Of a DNA stretch of 64,000 bases, positions 18,323 through 27,194 are shown piece by piece. Position 1 is the first letter of the stretch, and every line of letters begins with the position of its first letter. The notes beneath the pieces were generated by a model. That model was not told the origin of the DNA. It was given only the letters and a program-made list of their open reading frames with translations, and ran no database searches. The translations under genes and the position numbers were made by a program. Origin of the DNA: Candidatus Opimibacter skivensis (lineage in GTDB: Bacteria > Bacteroidota > Bacteroidia > Chitinophagales > Saprospiraceae); the NCBI GenBank assembly GCA_016721905.1, contig JADKHH010000010.1, positions 62,001-126,000 of the forward strand, in the 5' to 3' direction.

Positions 18323-18576
18323 GATGTTTTAGTTGGAGAGTGTATTTGTCAACCTGGCAAAACGGCCAGTATCTGCGGACAAGTTACTATAGATGTGTCT
18401 TGCCAGATGCTATCAACTTGTTAAATGGGGCAATATTATCCTACCCGCTTTCCCACATTTAATCTTACCCTGCTTCAATCGATTTGCAACCTGATGTGTG
18501 AATCATACAATATTTATGCGTGATTGTATAAACCTATCCATGGTGCAGGCCTCACCTTTGCAGTAAATATTAAATT

Positions 18577-19437
18577 ATGAAACCAGGACCTACAGGATAC
18601 AACTTAACCACTCATATCAACAACTTTGATTTATCCTATGATGATGTAGGGGAAGGGGCTATTCCTATCATCTTTCTGCATGGCTTTCCATTTGATAAAT
18701 CGATGTGGGCCGGGCAACTTGAATTTCTGAAATCCGGTTACCGGGTGATCGCCTGTGACATCAGAGGATTCGGTGCATCCCATGATGAAACTTCATATCT
18801 CACCATTAACTTGTTTGCCGATGACCTGGTCGTCTTCATGAGTAAATTAAATATTGATAAGGCCATTATTTGTGGACTATCTATGGGAGGCTTTATTGCA
18901 CTAAACGCGCAGAAAAGATTTCCGGACCGATTTGAGGCGTTGATCCTATGTGATACCCAATGTATTGCAGATACTCCTGAAGTCAATGCAAAAAGGTACA
19001 AGACTATCGATGAAATAAATACCAATGGGGTCACTGGGTTCAATGAAGGTTTTATAAAAAGTGTATTTCACAAAGATTCCTTAACCGACAAAAAAGAAAT
19101 CGTAGAGCAGGTAAGGGGGGTTGTATTTTCGAATTCGCAACAAATCATTACCATGGGGTTGAAAGCCTTAGCTGAGCGCGCTGAAACTTGCTCCACATTA
19201 GCTGAGATTGATATTCCTACACTAATTGTATGTGGCAGAGAAGATGTCGTCACACCGCTCGCCCAATCGGAATCCATGCACAAAGCTATTGAAGGCAGCA
19301 TACTTCAGGTCATTGATGATGCAGGTCATGTTTCTAATCTGGAACAACCCTTTGAATTCAATAAACACCTCTACGATTTCCTGGCTACCTTAAAGGGGCT
19401 TGATGTACAACTTGAGCTGGAAACTAAGGCGTATTAA
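18577..19437 (+). CDS. alpha/beta hydrolase
   Basis: A 286-residue cytoplasmic alpha/beta hydrolase. Seen: HGFPFDKSMW (oxyanion loop), DIRGFGAS, nucleophile elbow G-L-S-M-G-G with Ser102, acid in CGREDVVTPL, and the catalytic His in DDAGHVSNLEQP. The layout matches the 3-oxoadipate enol-lactonase/haloperoxidase-like group; the substrate cannot be assigned. It is the only plus-strand gene in this stretch and is separated from the propeller gene by a 254-base divergent intergenic region. Confidence 0.85.
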   Translation: MKPGPTGYNLTTHINNFDLSYDDVGEGAIPIIFLHGFPFDKSMWAGQLEFLKSGYRVIACDIRGFGASHDETSYLTINLFADDLVVFMSKLNIDKAIICGLSMGGFIALNAQKRFPDRFEALILCDTQCIADTPEVNAKRYKTIDEINTNGVTGFNEGFIKSVFHKDSLTDKKEIVEQVRGVVFSNSQQIITMGLKALAERAETCSTLAEIDIPTLIVCGREDVVTPLAQSESMHKAIEGSILQVIDDAGHVSNLEQPFEFNKHLYDFLATLKGLDVQLELETKAY

Positions 19438-19487
19438 AAGGTCATTCACTGCCGAGGATTCTTTTTACCTCAGTAGCAATAACAATA

Positions 19488-20388
19488 TCAATTGCTTACA
19501 GGCTTTGTTGACAGATATGCTGCAAGTAATTCACTGGCCTTTGTCCACTTCATCCCTGGATAACGATCATTGTCAATCCTATCCAGGTTTGACCGATCGT
19601 CAATCATATTGGACATGTATTGCATGCCTTGCCAGGCCGGATAGAGTTCAGTTTTACCGGGTGCCATCGTACGGATGATCTTGATCAACACATTGAGAAA
19701 ACTCTGGCCTCCCGAATGGAACAATCGGAATTTCTTTCCGGTCAATTCTGTCATTACTTTCTGTATATCTGGGACTAGTTGACGCCTGCAACCCATAAGG
19801 AGCGAGGAGTCGAAGGGTCAAGGGCTGCAGGTATAGGTTGCTGTATCAGCAACAGTTGTAAAACCCAATGGATGATCAGGATTTCCCCAATACATAACCA
19901 ATGATTGTTTAAACATTATCATAGGCATCTGGCCGGTGAGCATATCCATGAAGCCTCCGCAATATATGCTCGTGACCTTGATCGGTGCCCTATCGAGATA
20001 GGTATGAAACTACGCCCCAGTCCAGGTTCCGGTTAGCCATCAGGAAACTTTGTAAAGTCAGGGAATAATCAGAAGGTATAAAACGAGGAACGCCTGCTTT
20101 GACGGCAGCATCCAGCAATATCTTCTGTGCATCAATGATCACCTCCCGCAAGCCTGCAAAAGCAGACACTACGCAAGATGCACCTACACATGCTGCAGCT
20201 ACTTCATCTACATTGGACATATCCACCTCCATGACCTTTGCTCCTAATTGTTCAAGATGGGTTTTCTTTTGAAGATCTGTGCCCTTGCGGACTATTGCCC
20301 TGACTTCAGCACCTTGAGCTAAAAGGGCTCTGGTGATACGTTCTCCAAGATTGCCGGTGGCACCAGCTACGAGTATAATTTGTTTCAT
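19488..20388 (-). pseudogene. NmrA-family NAD(P)-binding protein, frameshifted
   Basis: A broken NmrA-like gene. The first piece (20388-19990) starts MKQIILVAGATGNLGERITRALL with the G-A-T-G-N-L-G Rossmann loop and ends abruptly after MANRNLDW. The middle is readable in another frame (YLDRAPIKVTSIYCGGFMD, then YWGNPDHPLGFTT) at about 19830-20010. The last piece (19488-19796) carries the expected ending FLNVLIKIIRTMAPGKTELY and RYPGMKW. At least three indels separate the pieces; the first region could be explained by losses in G and T homopolymers, the others less easily. The gene faces the hydrolase at its 3' end. Family members are redox-sensing or azoreductase-like proteins. Confidence 0.75.
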
Positions 20389-20462
20389 TTACAATTTAGA
20401 TGAATTTGACAAAGGCGATCACCCTTAACACCAGCAAATGGTAAAAAGTTGAATAGTAAAGA

Positions 20463-20665
20463 AACTAACAGTGGCAGTCTGCAGTTGGCAGTCTGCAGTG
20501 AGTTGTGAGTTGTGAGGCGAATCGAGGCTGGAGCGGGAGGGGAGTATCGTCCTACGCAGTATTCAGTTGGCAGTAGTGTGCAGTCATCAGTTGGCAGTAT
20601 TCAGTGAGTTGTGAGTTGTGAGTGGGAAAATACTCTGGAAGCTGGTAGCTGGTAGCTAGAAAAAG
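20463..20665. repeat. short-word repeats (CAGTTGGCAG and GCTACCAG types)
   Basis: Between the NmrA pseudogene and the NamZ gene the sequence is built of GCAGTCTGCAGTTGGCAGTC, GTGAGTTGTGAG and TCAGTTGGCAGTATTCAG words on the plus strand. The final part, at about 20637-20658, reads on the minus strand as CTAGCTACCAGCTACCAGC and lies 15-25 bases past the NamZ stop codon. No credible gene is present. Confidence 0.75.
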
Positions 20666-20680
20666 TGAGCATTTAGATGG

Positions 20681-21910
20681 TTATTCAAAATCAGGATACA
20701 ACAAATACAACTTCCTCCGCTGGTTAAACTTTTCAAGATCAGGCTTCCAACTTTCACGAATCTGTGATTCGCCCCACCCTGCTTCAATCGATTTACGGAA
20801 AGATGAATTACCGGCCAACTTGTCAAACCACGAAGCATTGAAGAAGGTCGTTTTATCCATTACCTTATAAAACTTCAACAAAACACTCAGGTCCATTTTT
20901 CGCTGTTGGAATAATGAATCTACATCAGCGCTTGACAAGTCGACCCCATAGCACAGCTTATCTTTCATTGGTGGAGTCTTAGCACTGGTCATCGACACGG
21001 GTGTAAATGAAAATGCATGGTCTGGATAATCCGGATGCCCTACCACCTGGAAAGGTGTGGAGGTACCGCGTCCAAGACTCATCGAAGTACCTTCAAAAAA
21101 ACAAATACCGGGATATAACAATATGGATCTTTGATTAGGGAGGTTAGGTGATGGCTTCGCGGGTAATTCGTAGGGCATTGTGTGATCATAATGTTTACAT
21201 GCAATCACGGTCAGATCACATTTCTTTATTATCCATTTCTCGCCATTGATCATCTGTCCCAGTTCACCAATGGTCATGCCATAGACCACCGGAATGGGAT
21301 GCATACCTACAAACGATTGAAATCGTGATGTATCCATCAATGGTCCGTCGATATAATGTCCGTTCGGATTAGGCCGATCAAGCACGATCAACTTAAGGTT
21401 TTCCGCCGCAGCTGCTTCCATCAGGTAATGCAAGGTGCTGATATAGGTATAGAACCTGACGCCTACATCCTGAATATCAAAAACTAACACATCGATTCCC
21501 TTCAAATCAGCAGGAGATGGCTTTTTCTTTTCTCCGTACAATGAAATGATTTTCACTCCTGTGACCACATCGATACTGTCGTTGATCAGCGCGCCTGCTT
21601 CTTCTTTCCCTCTCAATCCATGCTCGGGTGAAAACAGCGTCATGACATTGATACCCCTGCTAATCAGGCTGTCGACCAAGTGAGTCTTGCCTATAGTGCT
21701 TGTATGGTTGACGATCAGGCCGACCCTTTTTCCTTTGAGTAGAGGGAGATAAGTCTCTGTGTCCCAGGCCCCAGGCATAATAGGCTGGGCAGAAGGCTGG
21801 GTGGTGAGTGGAGCCGACCCATGACATATGAAGGAAAACAGTGATATTAGAGTCCCGAAAGCGAAAATTTGCAGCCGGGTGAGTATGAGTACAGAACGCA
21901 GATACGCCAT
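20681..21910 (-). CDS. namZ: exo-beta-N-acetylmuramidase NamZ (DUF1343)
   Basis: A 409-residue DUF1343 protein; characterised members (NamZ) remove N-acetylmuramic acid from the non-reducing ends of peptidoglycan fragments, giving a cell-wall recycling role. Seen: signal peptide from about residue 14 ending ICHGSA; KGKRVGLIVNHTS; LFSPEHGLRG; IDVLVFDIQDVGVRFYTYIST; DRPNPNGHYIDGPLMD; GMTIGELGQMINGE; CFFEGTSMSLGRGTSTPFQ; and the C-terminal GWGESQIRESWKPDLEKFNQ. Length and motif order match the family. The Met at 21910 (MAYLRSVLILTRLQ) is the last possible ATG before the signal peptide; it lies inside the start of the divergent nuclease gene. Confidence 0.9.
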   Translation of the reverse strand: MAYLRSVLILTRLQIFAFGTLISLFSFICHGSAPLTTQPSAQPIMPGAWDTETYLPLLKGKRVGLIVNHTSTIGKTHLVDSLISRGINVMTLFSPEHGLRGKEEAGALINDSIDVVTGVKIISLYGEKKKPSPADLKGIDVLVFDIQDVGVRFYTYISTLHYLMEAAAAENLKLIVLDRPNPNGHYIDGPLMDTSRFQSFVGMHPIPVVYGMTIGELGQMINGEKWIIKKCDLTVIACKHYDHTMPYELPAKPSPNLPNQRSILLYPGICFFEGTSMSLGRGTSTPFQVVGHPDYPDHAFSFTPVSMTSAKTPPMKDKLCYGVDLSSADVDSLFQQRKMDLSVLLKFYKVMDKTTFFNASWFDKLAGNSSFRKSIEAGWGESQIRESWKPDLEKFNQRRKLYLLYPDFE

Positions 21911-23285
21911 AGTAGATATTGAAACGACAGGAGGACTAGTCAAGCGCGACAAAATTACAGAAATCGCCATAGTCCTTCATGACGGTGAAAAGGTGATTGA
22001 CCAATACCAGACCCTGATCAATCCCGAACGCAGTATTCCTGCTTTTATTACCGGCCTCACCGGCATTACCAACGAAATGGTTTCCGATGCCCCACTCTTT
22101 TGCGAAGTTGCCAAGGAGATCGTATTGAGGACCGAAGGAGCTGTCTTCGTGGCCCACAATGCAAGGTTTGACTACGGGTTTCTTCGCGAAGAGTTCGGAA
22201 GACTAGGCTACGCATATACACGCAAACAACTCTGCACGGTTCGGCTGAGTAAGAAATTGCTCCCACAACTAAAATCCCATAGCCTTGATTCTCTCATCCG
22301 GTACTTTTCACTTGACGTAGACAAACGGCATCGTGCCCTTGATGATGCGCTTGCTACAGCTGAAGTGTTTAAGATCATTACCGGCATGGGTCAGGGGCAA
22401 CGGGAGATGTCTGACATCATCAACATGGGGATCAAGGAAGCGAAGCTACCTGCTACTATTTCCCTGGATTTTATTCACAGTCTCCCTGAAGCGCCAGGTG
22501 TCTATTACTTCCACGATGCGGATGGCAAAGTGATCTATGTCGGCAAGAGTATCCACATTAAGAAAAGAGTGATCCAGCATTTTACGGAGATCTCCAATAA
22601 GTCAGGTAAACTGCAACAACGTGTGCATGATATCACATTTACACTCACCGGAAGTGAACTGATCGCAAGCCTGCATGAGAATGCAGAGATTAAAAAACTG
22701 CAGCCGGAAATCAACAGAGCACAACGTCGCAAGAGTTTTCCGTTTGCGATCTATTACTATTTCGATGAAGGTGGATACCTGACGATGAAAGTTCGCAAGA
22801 AAAACAAAATCGAATCACAAGGCACCGCAGCTATTCTCCACGAATTACCTGATCATAAATCGGCAGCCAGTTATCTCCGGGGATTGACTGACAAATTTGA
22901 GTTGTGCATGAAAAAGACCGACATCGATACCGGTCCGGGTGCATGCTTTTATCACCAGGTCGGAAAATGCAAAGGCGCCTGCCTTGGTCTTGAAGATCCG
23001 GATGAGTACAACCTTCGTGTACGCCAGGCCGTAGCGGCGACACAACAAAATATTGATGAGGATTTTGTGATCACGGATCAGGGAAGAGAGCCGGGAGAGA
23101 TCAGTATGATTCTCATCTCCAAAGGCCGTGTGATGGGTTGGGGATATGCGGATGAGACTACACCCCTCATGCATGTCAATGATGTCATCGACCATATCAA
23201 GGCGCGTCCTACGATGCCTGAAGACCGGAAGTTTGTCGCGCATTATGTGAGGATGGGGAAGTTTGAGAAGATGCTGAAGCTGTGA
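21885..23285 (+). CDS. DnaQ-like exonuclease fused to UvrC-like GIY-YIG nuclease
   Basis: A 466-residue two-domain nuclease. Residues 1-170 are a DEDDh 3'-5' exonuclease of the DNA polymerase III epsilon type: VDIETTGG with Asp11 and Glu13, FVAHNARFDYGFL, and HRALDDALATAEV. Residues of about 200-290 are a GIY-YIG domain: PGVYYFHDADGKVIYVGKSIHIKKRV and the Glu in ASLHENAEIKKLQPEINR. A cysteine-containing region (ACFYHQVGKCKGACLG) follows, like the UvrC Cys-rich segment. Such fusions are known in bacteria and are thought to work in DNA repair. The ATG at 21885 is chosen over an upstream in-frame ATG because the conserved strand begins a few residues later. Confidence 0.87.
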   Translation: MSTERRYAIVDIETTGGLVKRDKITEIAIVLHDGEKVIDQYQTLINPERSIPAFITGLTGITNEMVSDAPLFCEVAKEIVLRTEGAVFVAHNARFDYGFLREEFGRLGYAYTRKQLCTVRLSKKLLPQLKSHSLDSLIRYFSLDVDKRHRALDDALATAEVFKIITGMGQGQREMSDIINMGIKEAKLPATISLDFIHSLPEAPGVYYFHDADGKVIYVGKSIHIKKRVIQHFTEISNKSGKLQQRVHDITFTLTGSELIASLHENAEIKKLQPEINRAQRRKSFPFAIYYYFDEGGYLTMKVRKKNKIESQGTAAILHELPDHKSAASYLRGLTDKFELCMKKTDIDTGPGACFYHQVGKCKGACLGLEDPDEYNLRVRQAVAATQQNIDEDFVITDQGREPGEISMILISKGRVMGWGYADETTPLMHVNDVIDHIKARPTMPEDRKFVAHYVRMGKFEKMLKL

Positions 23286-23286
23286 G

Positions 23287-23400
23287 TAATAGCTATCAGC
23301 TATCAGCTGTCAGCTATCAGCTTTCAGACTTATAAATTGCCTAGACGCAAGTTAAAACTTGCATTCGCATAAGCTTAAGTAAACTAAAGGTTAACATTGA
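23287..23400 (+). repeat. AGCTATCAG repeat and CAAGTTAAAACTTG hairpin unit
   Basis: Directly after the nuclease stop codon come AGCTATCAGCTATCAGC words (to about 23328). From 23343 to about 23400 follows a unit containing CGCAAGTTAAAACTTGC, then CGCATAAGCTTAAGTAAAC and GTTAACATTGA. A close relative of this unit, 50 bases or so long, is at 25363-25420, again following a plus-strand stop codon. Confidence 0.75.
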
Positions 23401-23458
23401 CTTTTTATAATGCTAGCGTTGCCTGCATCATGTAGCTCCTTGCCCCTTGCTCCTTGCC

Positions 23459-24121
23459 CTACGCCTCCGGCCCATTGACATACTGCGAAAGGAAAGCAGC
23501 AAGCACGCCACCAGAAAAATTGGCGACAGGAAAAATCCAGATCGTTTCCCATGATGTGAAATTGGCCATGGTAATGCCTAATCCGATGGCTGGATTGAAG
23601 GCCCCGCCTGAGACGTCGGCGAAGGTGTAGATAATCGCCATCAACGTAAATCCGATAGCTAAGCCGTAGTAGATATTGCCCGCCGTTTTCTTGATGGTGG
23701 TGAGATTTAGAAAAACATAAACAAATAAGAGTGTGCCGAGTAACTCAGCGATGAGTGCGGGTACAATCTCGAGTTCTTTTGGAGCGGGAGCAGGAGCACC
23801 GCTGGCATTCAATAAAAATCCGGCCAACATGGCTGCGAGGGTGCCGCCTAAAAACTGAGCAACGATATATGGGAGCAGATCTCCTGAATTGAGCTTACCC
23901 CTGAGATAGGTAGCGAGGCTGACTGCCGGATTATAATGCGCACCTGAAATGTGAAATCCGGCATACATCATGGCGACCAGCATCACGCCGGCTGCCATTG
24001 GGGCAAACTGGCGGTGATCTCCTGCATCCAGCATGCAAAGGGTCATCACCAGGAAAAAAGTCCCGAAAAATTCCACTACATATCTCCGGAAAGCGCCTGT
24101 ATTATCTGCTTTAGTTGCCAT
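23459..24121 (-). CDS. MIP/aquaporin family channel
   Basis: A 220-residue six-span channel of the major intrinsic protein family. Seen: the two half-helix signatures H-Y-N-P-A-V (NPA at 64-66) and A-F-N-P-A-I-G (NPA at 176-178), each in the expected half of the protein, and hydrophobic segments between them. MIP channels pass water, glycerol or small neutral solutes. The second NPA is followed by Ile-Gly rather than by the arginine that forms the usual aromatic/arginine filter, so the solute is uncertain. It is divergent from ribD with a 172-base gap. Confidence 0.85.
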   Translation of the reverse strand: MATKADNTGAFRRYVVEFFGTFFLVMTLCMLDAGDHRQFAPMAAGVMLVAMMYAGFHISGAHYNPAVSLATYLRGKLNSGDLLPYIVAQFLGGTLAAMLAGFLLNASGAPAPAPKELEIVPALIAELLGTLLFVYVFLNLTTIKKTAGNIYYGLAIGFTLMAIIYTFADVSGGAFNPAIGLGITMANFTSWETIWIFPVANFSGGVLAAFLSQYVNGPEA

Positions 24122-24293
24122 TTCGTGTTTCGTTTTATGTTCTGGTTGATATCGACATCAATCAACGTGAAAAATAGAAATAATTATCAACAATCTTCAG
24201 AAACCCGCTTGTCTTAAGAGATAACAGAAAAATTAGAAATGATCCAAACAGGATATTGCAACATTAGGGCGGTAATTCCTGATCTTTGAGGCG

Positions 24294-25352
24294 GTGAACG
24301 AAGAAAAGACAATAACAGATAACCTCTGGATGTCAAGGTGTTTTGACCTTGCGAGGCGAGGCATAGGACATGTGTCCCCTAATCCACCGGTTGGGGCAGT
24401 GCTGGTGTATCAAAACCGCATCCTCTCTGAAGGCTTTCATAAGCGGTACGGAGGTCCTCATGCTGAAGTTGAAGCTGTGAACAATGTTCCTGCCGAAAAG
24501 AGGCATTTAATTCCCCTATCTACGCTGTACGTTTCACTAGAACCATGTTGCATTACTGGCAAAACGCCTCCCTGCACAGATCTTATCATCCGGGAAGGAA
24601 TCAGGGATGTCAGGATAAGCACCTGGGATCCAAACCCTGCGGTGTCTGGCACCGGGCTTGACCGATTGAGAGAAAAAGGTATCCAGGTTACCGCCGGTAT
24701 CCTCGAATCGGAAGGAAGAGAGCTCATTCGACCGTTTACCACCAATATCGTCATGCACCGACCATATATCCTTTTGAAATGGGCTCAATCTCGATTTGGC
24801 TACGCAGGCACTACCGGCGAACAAGTCTGGTTAAGTGAGCCCGATACCAAAGTATGGTCTCACAGTCAGCGCGCCAGTGCAGATGCGATTCTTGTTGGTG
24901 CAAGGACGATTGAAACAGACAACCCTTCGCTAACTGTAAGAGACTTCCCAGGTCGTTCCCCTCTCCGCGTGATCTACGATCCAAATGGAAGATTGCATAC
25001 GCGCTACCATGCCTTTAATGATGATGGTCTAAGCATCTATTATTTTTCAAGAATCAACAATCCATCGCTAACAAAAAGCCACATAAAGACGTACTTGCTA
25101 AGCCCGGATGAAGATGATTTTCAACAAATCCTCAAAGTGCTTTTTGAAAACCGTATCGGGATTCTCCTGGTAGAAGGTGGCCCTTCTTTGCAGAAAAAAA
25201 TAATAGAAACCGACATGTGGGATGAATCCTGGGTGATTCAAACTCAACACCATCTCGCGAAAGGTATTGCTGCACCGGATGTAATGGGGCGATTGATCAC
25301 GAAGGAATGGGTGGGGACTGATAGAATTGTGGGGATACGGAGGATAGGGTAA
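24294..25352 (+). CDS. ribD: riboflavin biosynthesis deaminase/reductase RibD
   Basis: A 352-residue bifunctional RibD: deaminates 2,5-diamino-6-ribosylamino-pyrimidinone phosphate, then reduces the ribose side chain, in riboflavin synthesis. Seen: deaminase zinc site HAEVEAV (His56, Glu58) with PCCITGKTPPC (Cys85, Cys94); the reductase domain starts near RPYILLKWAQSRFG (about 155) with TDNPSLTVRD, RSPLRVIYDPNGRLH and LLVEGGPSLQKKII. The start is GTG at 24294, which gives the standard N-terminus with WMSRCFDLA; an ATG at 24330 is possible but would cut the first helix. No other riboflavin gene is nearby. Confidence 0.93.
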   Translation: MNEEKTITDNLWMSRCFDLARRGIGHVSPNPPVGAVLVYQNRILSEGFHKRYGGPHAEVEAVNNVPAEKRHLIPLSTLYVSLEPCCITGKTPPCTDLIIREGIRDVRISTWDPNPAVSGTGLDRLREKGIQVTAGILESEGRELIRPFTTNIVMHRPYILLKWAQSRFGYAGTTGEQVWLSEPDTKVWSHSQRASADAILVGARTIETDNPSLTVRDFPGRSPLRVIYDPNGRLHTRYHAFNDDGLSIYYFSRINNPSLTKSHIKTYLLSPDEDDFQQILKVLFENRIGILLVEGGPSLQKKIIETDMWDESWVIQTQHHLAKGIAAPDVMGRLITKEWVGTDRIVGIRRIG

Positions 25353-25362
25353 AAAAACTTTA

Positions 25363-25420
25363 AATGCCGCAAGTTAAAACTTGCATTCGCACAAGCTTAA
25401 GTAAACTTAAGCTTAACATC
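25363..25420 (+). repeat. CAAGTTAAAACTTG hairpin unit, second copy
   Basis: Contains CGCAAGTTAAAACTTGCATT, then CGCACAAGCTTAAGTAAACT and TAAGCTTAACAT. It matches the unit at 23343-23400 with a few substitutions and lies about 10 bases after the ribD stop codon. Two small dyads (CAAGTT/AACTTG and TTAAG-type) are present, so it could act as a 3'-end hairpin for ribD; its T-tract is weak. Confidence 0.7.
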
Positions 25421-25423
25421 TAT

Positions 25424-25945
25424 CTAATCTTTTTTCATGTACATCTCCTCGTACTTCTTCCACGGTGTGGTCTTGAAATAATTCTCTGCGAAGTATTTCA
25501 TGATCTTGTCAAGGGAGGGCACGTCTTTGTATCCGGGAATAGGTTGAAGGATACTGAACTTCTCATCGAGGAAGACGAAGGTTGGATAGGTAAGTTTGCC
25601 AAAGGTGATTTCAGCGGCTAATTTGTGGTATCCGGAATTACCTGATTTGATAAATTCGTAGGGCTGATCGTTGAAATTGATTTCTTCTTTGGTCTCCGCG
25701 TCAAACTTGATAGCATAGAAGTGCTTGTTGAGGTACTTGATGATTTCCGGGTTTGAAAACGTCTCCTTGTCCATTTTCTTGCACCAGCCGCACCATTGGG
25801 TATAAACGTCTACAAAAATCTTACGGGGTTCTTTTTTATTCCTTTCCTGGGCTTCTTCCCATGTGAGCCAATTGACTTGGGCTGTGGCCTGGGTCACCAG
25901 GCTGAGCAAGGGCATCAGGAAAACTATCAGGAAAACACGAATCAT
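25424..25945 (-). CDS. exported thioredoxin-fold protein
   Basis: A 173-residue exported thioredoxin-like protein of the DUF255/thioredoxin_7 type. Seen: signal peptide MIRVFLIVFLMPLLSLVTQATAQ; the active site C-G-W-C in QWCGWCKKMDKETFSNPEI; cis-Pro loop LTYPTFVFLDE; and a C-terminal helix PSLDKIMKYFAENYF. It probably reduces or isomerises disulfides in envelope proteins. The frame opens 20 codons further upstream, but the Met at 25945 gives a clean signal sequence. It converges on ribD, with one hairpin unit between. Confidence 0.87.
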   Translation of the reverse strand: MIRVFLIVFLMPLLSLVTQATAQVNWLTWEEAQERNKKEPRKIFVDVYTQWCGWCKKMDKETFSNPEIIKYLNKHFYAIKFDAETKEEINFNDQPYEFIKSGNSGYHKLAAEITFGKLTYPTFVFLDEKFSILQPIPGYKDVPSLDKIMKYFAENYFKTTPWKKYEEMYMKKD

Positions 25946-26136
25946 TAGCACATAACTTAGTAAGATGAACAAAGGTAGTGGTATAAAAACAGACTTAACC
26001 CCCATCCTATCGTGGCCGGAGGACCATTTAAAATATATTTAACTTTTTATGTTAAAATAGAACCCAACCTTCCAGGGGTTCGTTATCACCCAGATATACA
26101 ATTCTTGTTACCTTCGGACTTAAATACCTAATACTC

Positions 26137-26949
26137 ATGGGAATATTTGATGAAGTAAAACGCCTGCTCTGGGTGAAAAAGGCTGTAGCCGAGTCAGCTG
26201 CTGACAAAGCAGTAGAAAAGGGAGCTGAAATCAGTGAAGACCTTGCCAATAAAGCATCTGAGACCTGGACCAAAAGCAAAGACTTTGCCGAAGACCTAGG
26301 CGAAAAGATAGTCACTGCTACTAAGGAAGGCTATCAGGACGCCAAAGAAGCAGTGTCTGACCTATGGGATAAAAAGGACGACTGGACCCAAAAAACGCCA
26401 CCACCGGTTGAAAAATCGGAAGCTGAATCCGAGGCGTTCAAAACCGGAGAGAAGTTAGGTGAAAATGCCGCCAAGACCTGGGATAAGGTAAAAGAAGAGG
26501 GCAAGGAGATTATTGACAAGGCTGTTGAGAAATCAGACAAGGTCTGGGAGAAGACCGAAGCCGTCAGCGAAGATCTCTGGAATAAAGCCAAGGACGTGGC
26601 TGGAAAGGTAGGCCAGAAGTTCGAAGAAGGTGTGGATTCCATGCTGGAAAAAGCCAAGGCCCTCGACAAGAAAATCGAAGAAGAAACAGACAAGGTAGAC
26701 GCCAACCGTGACGGATGGGCTGATACCACTGTAAAGGATAAACTCAAGGAGCACGAATCCACCCTCAAGGGCAAGGATGATTTCTTTGAGCGCGCCTCAC
26801 GCTATGCCGAGGGAGACTACTCCATGGGCAAACCTGTCATCACCAAAAAGGACGATACCTCTGAAGAAGGAATGACGGAGCTGCCACCATTGCCTAAGAA
26901 GGATGATTTTGCGGATGACGCTATTATAGATGATGAAGGGGATAAGTGA
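26137..26949 (+). CDS. LEA-like amphipathic helical protein
   Basis: A 270-residue highly charged protein rich in Lys, Glu, Asp and Ala, without signal or membrane spans. It is mostly one long series of 11-residue amphipathic-helix-like steps (for example ADKAVEKGAEISEDLANKASETW, DKVWEKTEAVSEDLWNKAKDVA) like late-embryogenesis-abundant or apolipoprotein-type sequences, followed by a short disordered acidic tail (DDAIIDDEGDK). LEA-type proteins protect against desiccation or bind membranes; that role here is inference. The C-terminal part carries TLKGKDDFFERASRYAEGDYSM, which looks globular or binding-like. The stop codon is part of an AGTGAGCAGTC repeat. Confidence 0.75.
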   Translation: MGIFDEVKRLLWVKKAVAESAADKAVEKGAEISEDLANKASETWTKSKDFAEDLGEKIVTATKEGYQDAKEAVSDLWDKKDDWTQKTPPPVEKSEAESEAFKTGEKLGENAAKTWDKVKEEGKEIIDKAVEKSDKVWEKTEAVSEDLWNKAKDVAGKVGQKFEEGVDSMLEKAKALDKKIEEETDKVDANRDGWADTTVKDKLKEHESTLKGKDDFFERASRYAEGDYSMGKPVITKKDDTSEEGMTELPPLPKKDDFADDAIIDDEGDK

Positions 26950-27066
26950 GCAGTCTTCAGTCGGCAGTTGGCAGTATTCAGTTGGCAGTCGGCGGTATTC
27001 AGTTGGCAGTATTCAGTTGGCAGTATTCAGTTGGCAGTCTTCAGTCGGCAGTCGGCAGTAGGCAGA
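26950..27066 (+). repeat. CAGTTGGCAG short-word repeat after the LEA-like gene
   Basis: From the stop codon onwards the sequence is built of AGTCTTCAGTCGGCAG, TTGGCAGTATTCAG and GTCGGCAG words, about eleven times in total, all reading in the sense of the preceding gene. No reading frame of interest is present. Confidence 0.8.
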
Positions 27067-27082
27067 TAATAAATTAAAAATC

Positions 27083-27114
27083 ATGTAGAGACGCGATTAA
27101 TCGCGTCTCTACAT
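27083..27114. repeat. 32-bp perfect palindrome, GTAGAGACGCG family, second full copy
   Basis: ATGTAGAGACGCG arms around a central GATTAATC, identical in its 28 central bases to the palindrome at 384-415 and differing only in the outer two bases on each side. A degenerate piece (ACATCGCGTCTCTAATTGCG) is found at about 39309. Confidence 0.85.
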
Positions 27115-27194
27115 CAAATTTCAATATTACCTTAGCCTAGCTTAGCCTTAGCCTCCGCCTTCGCCTATTTTTCTGCCATATTGTAAAGAATTAG

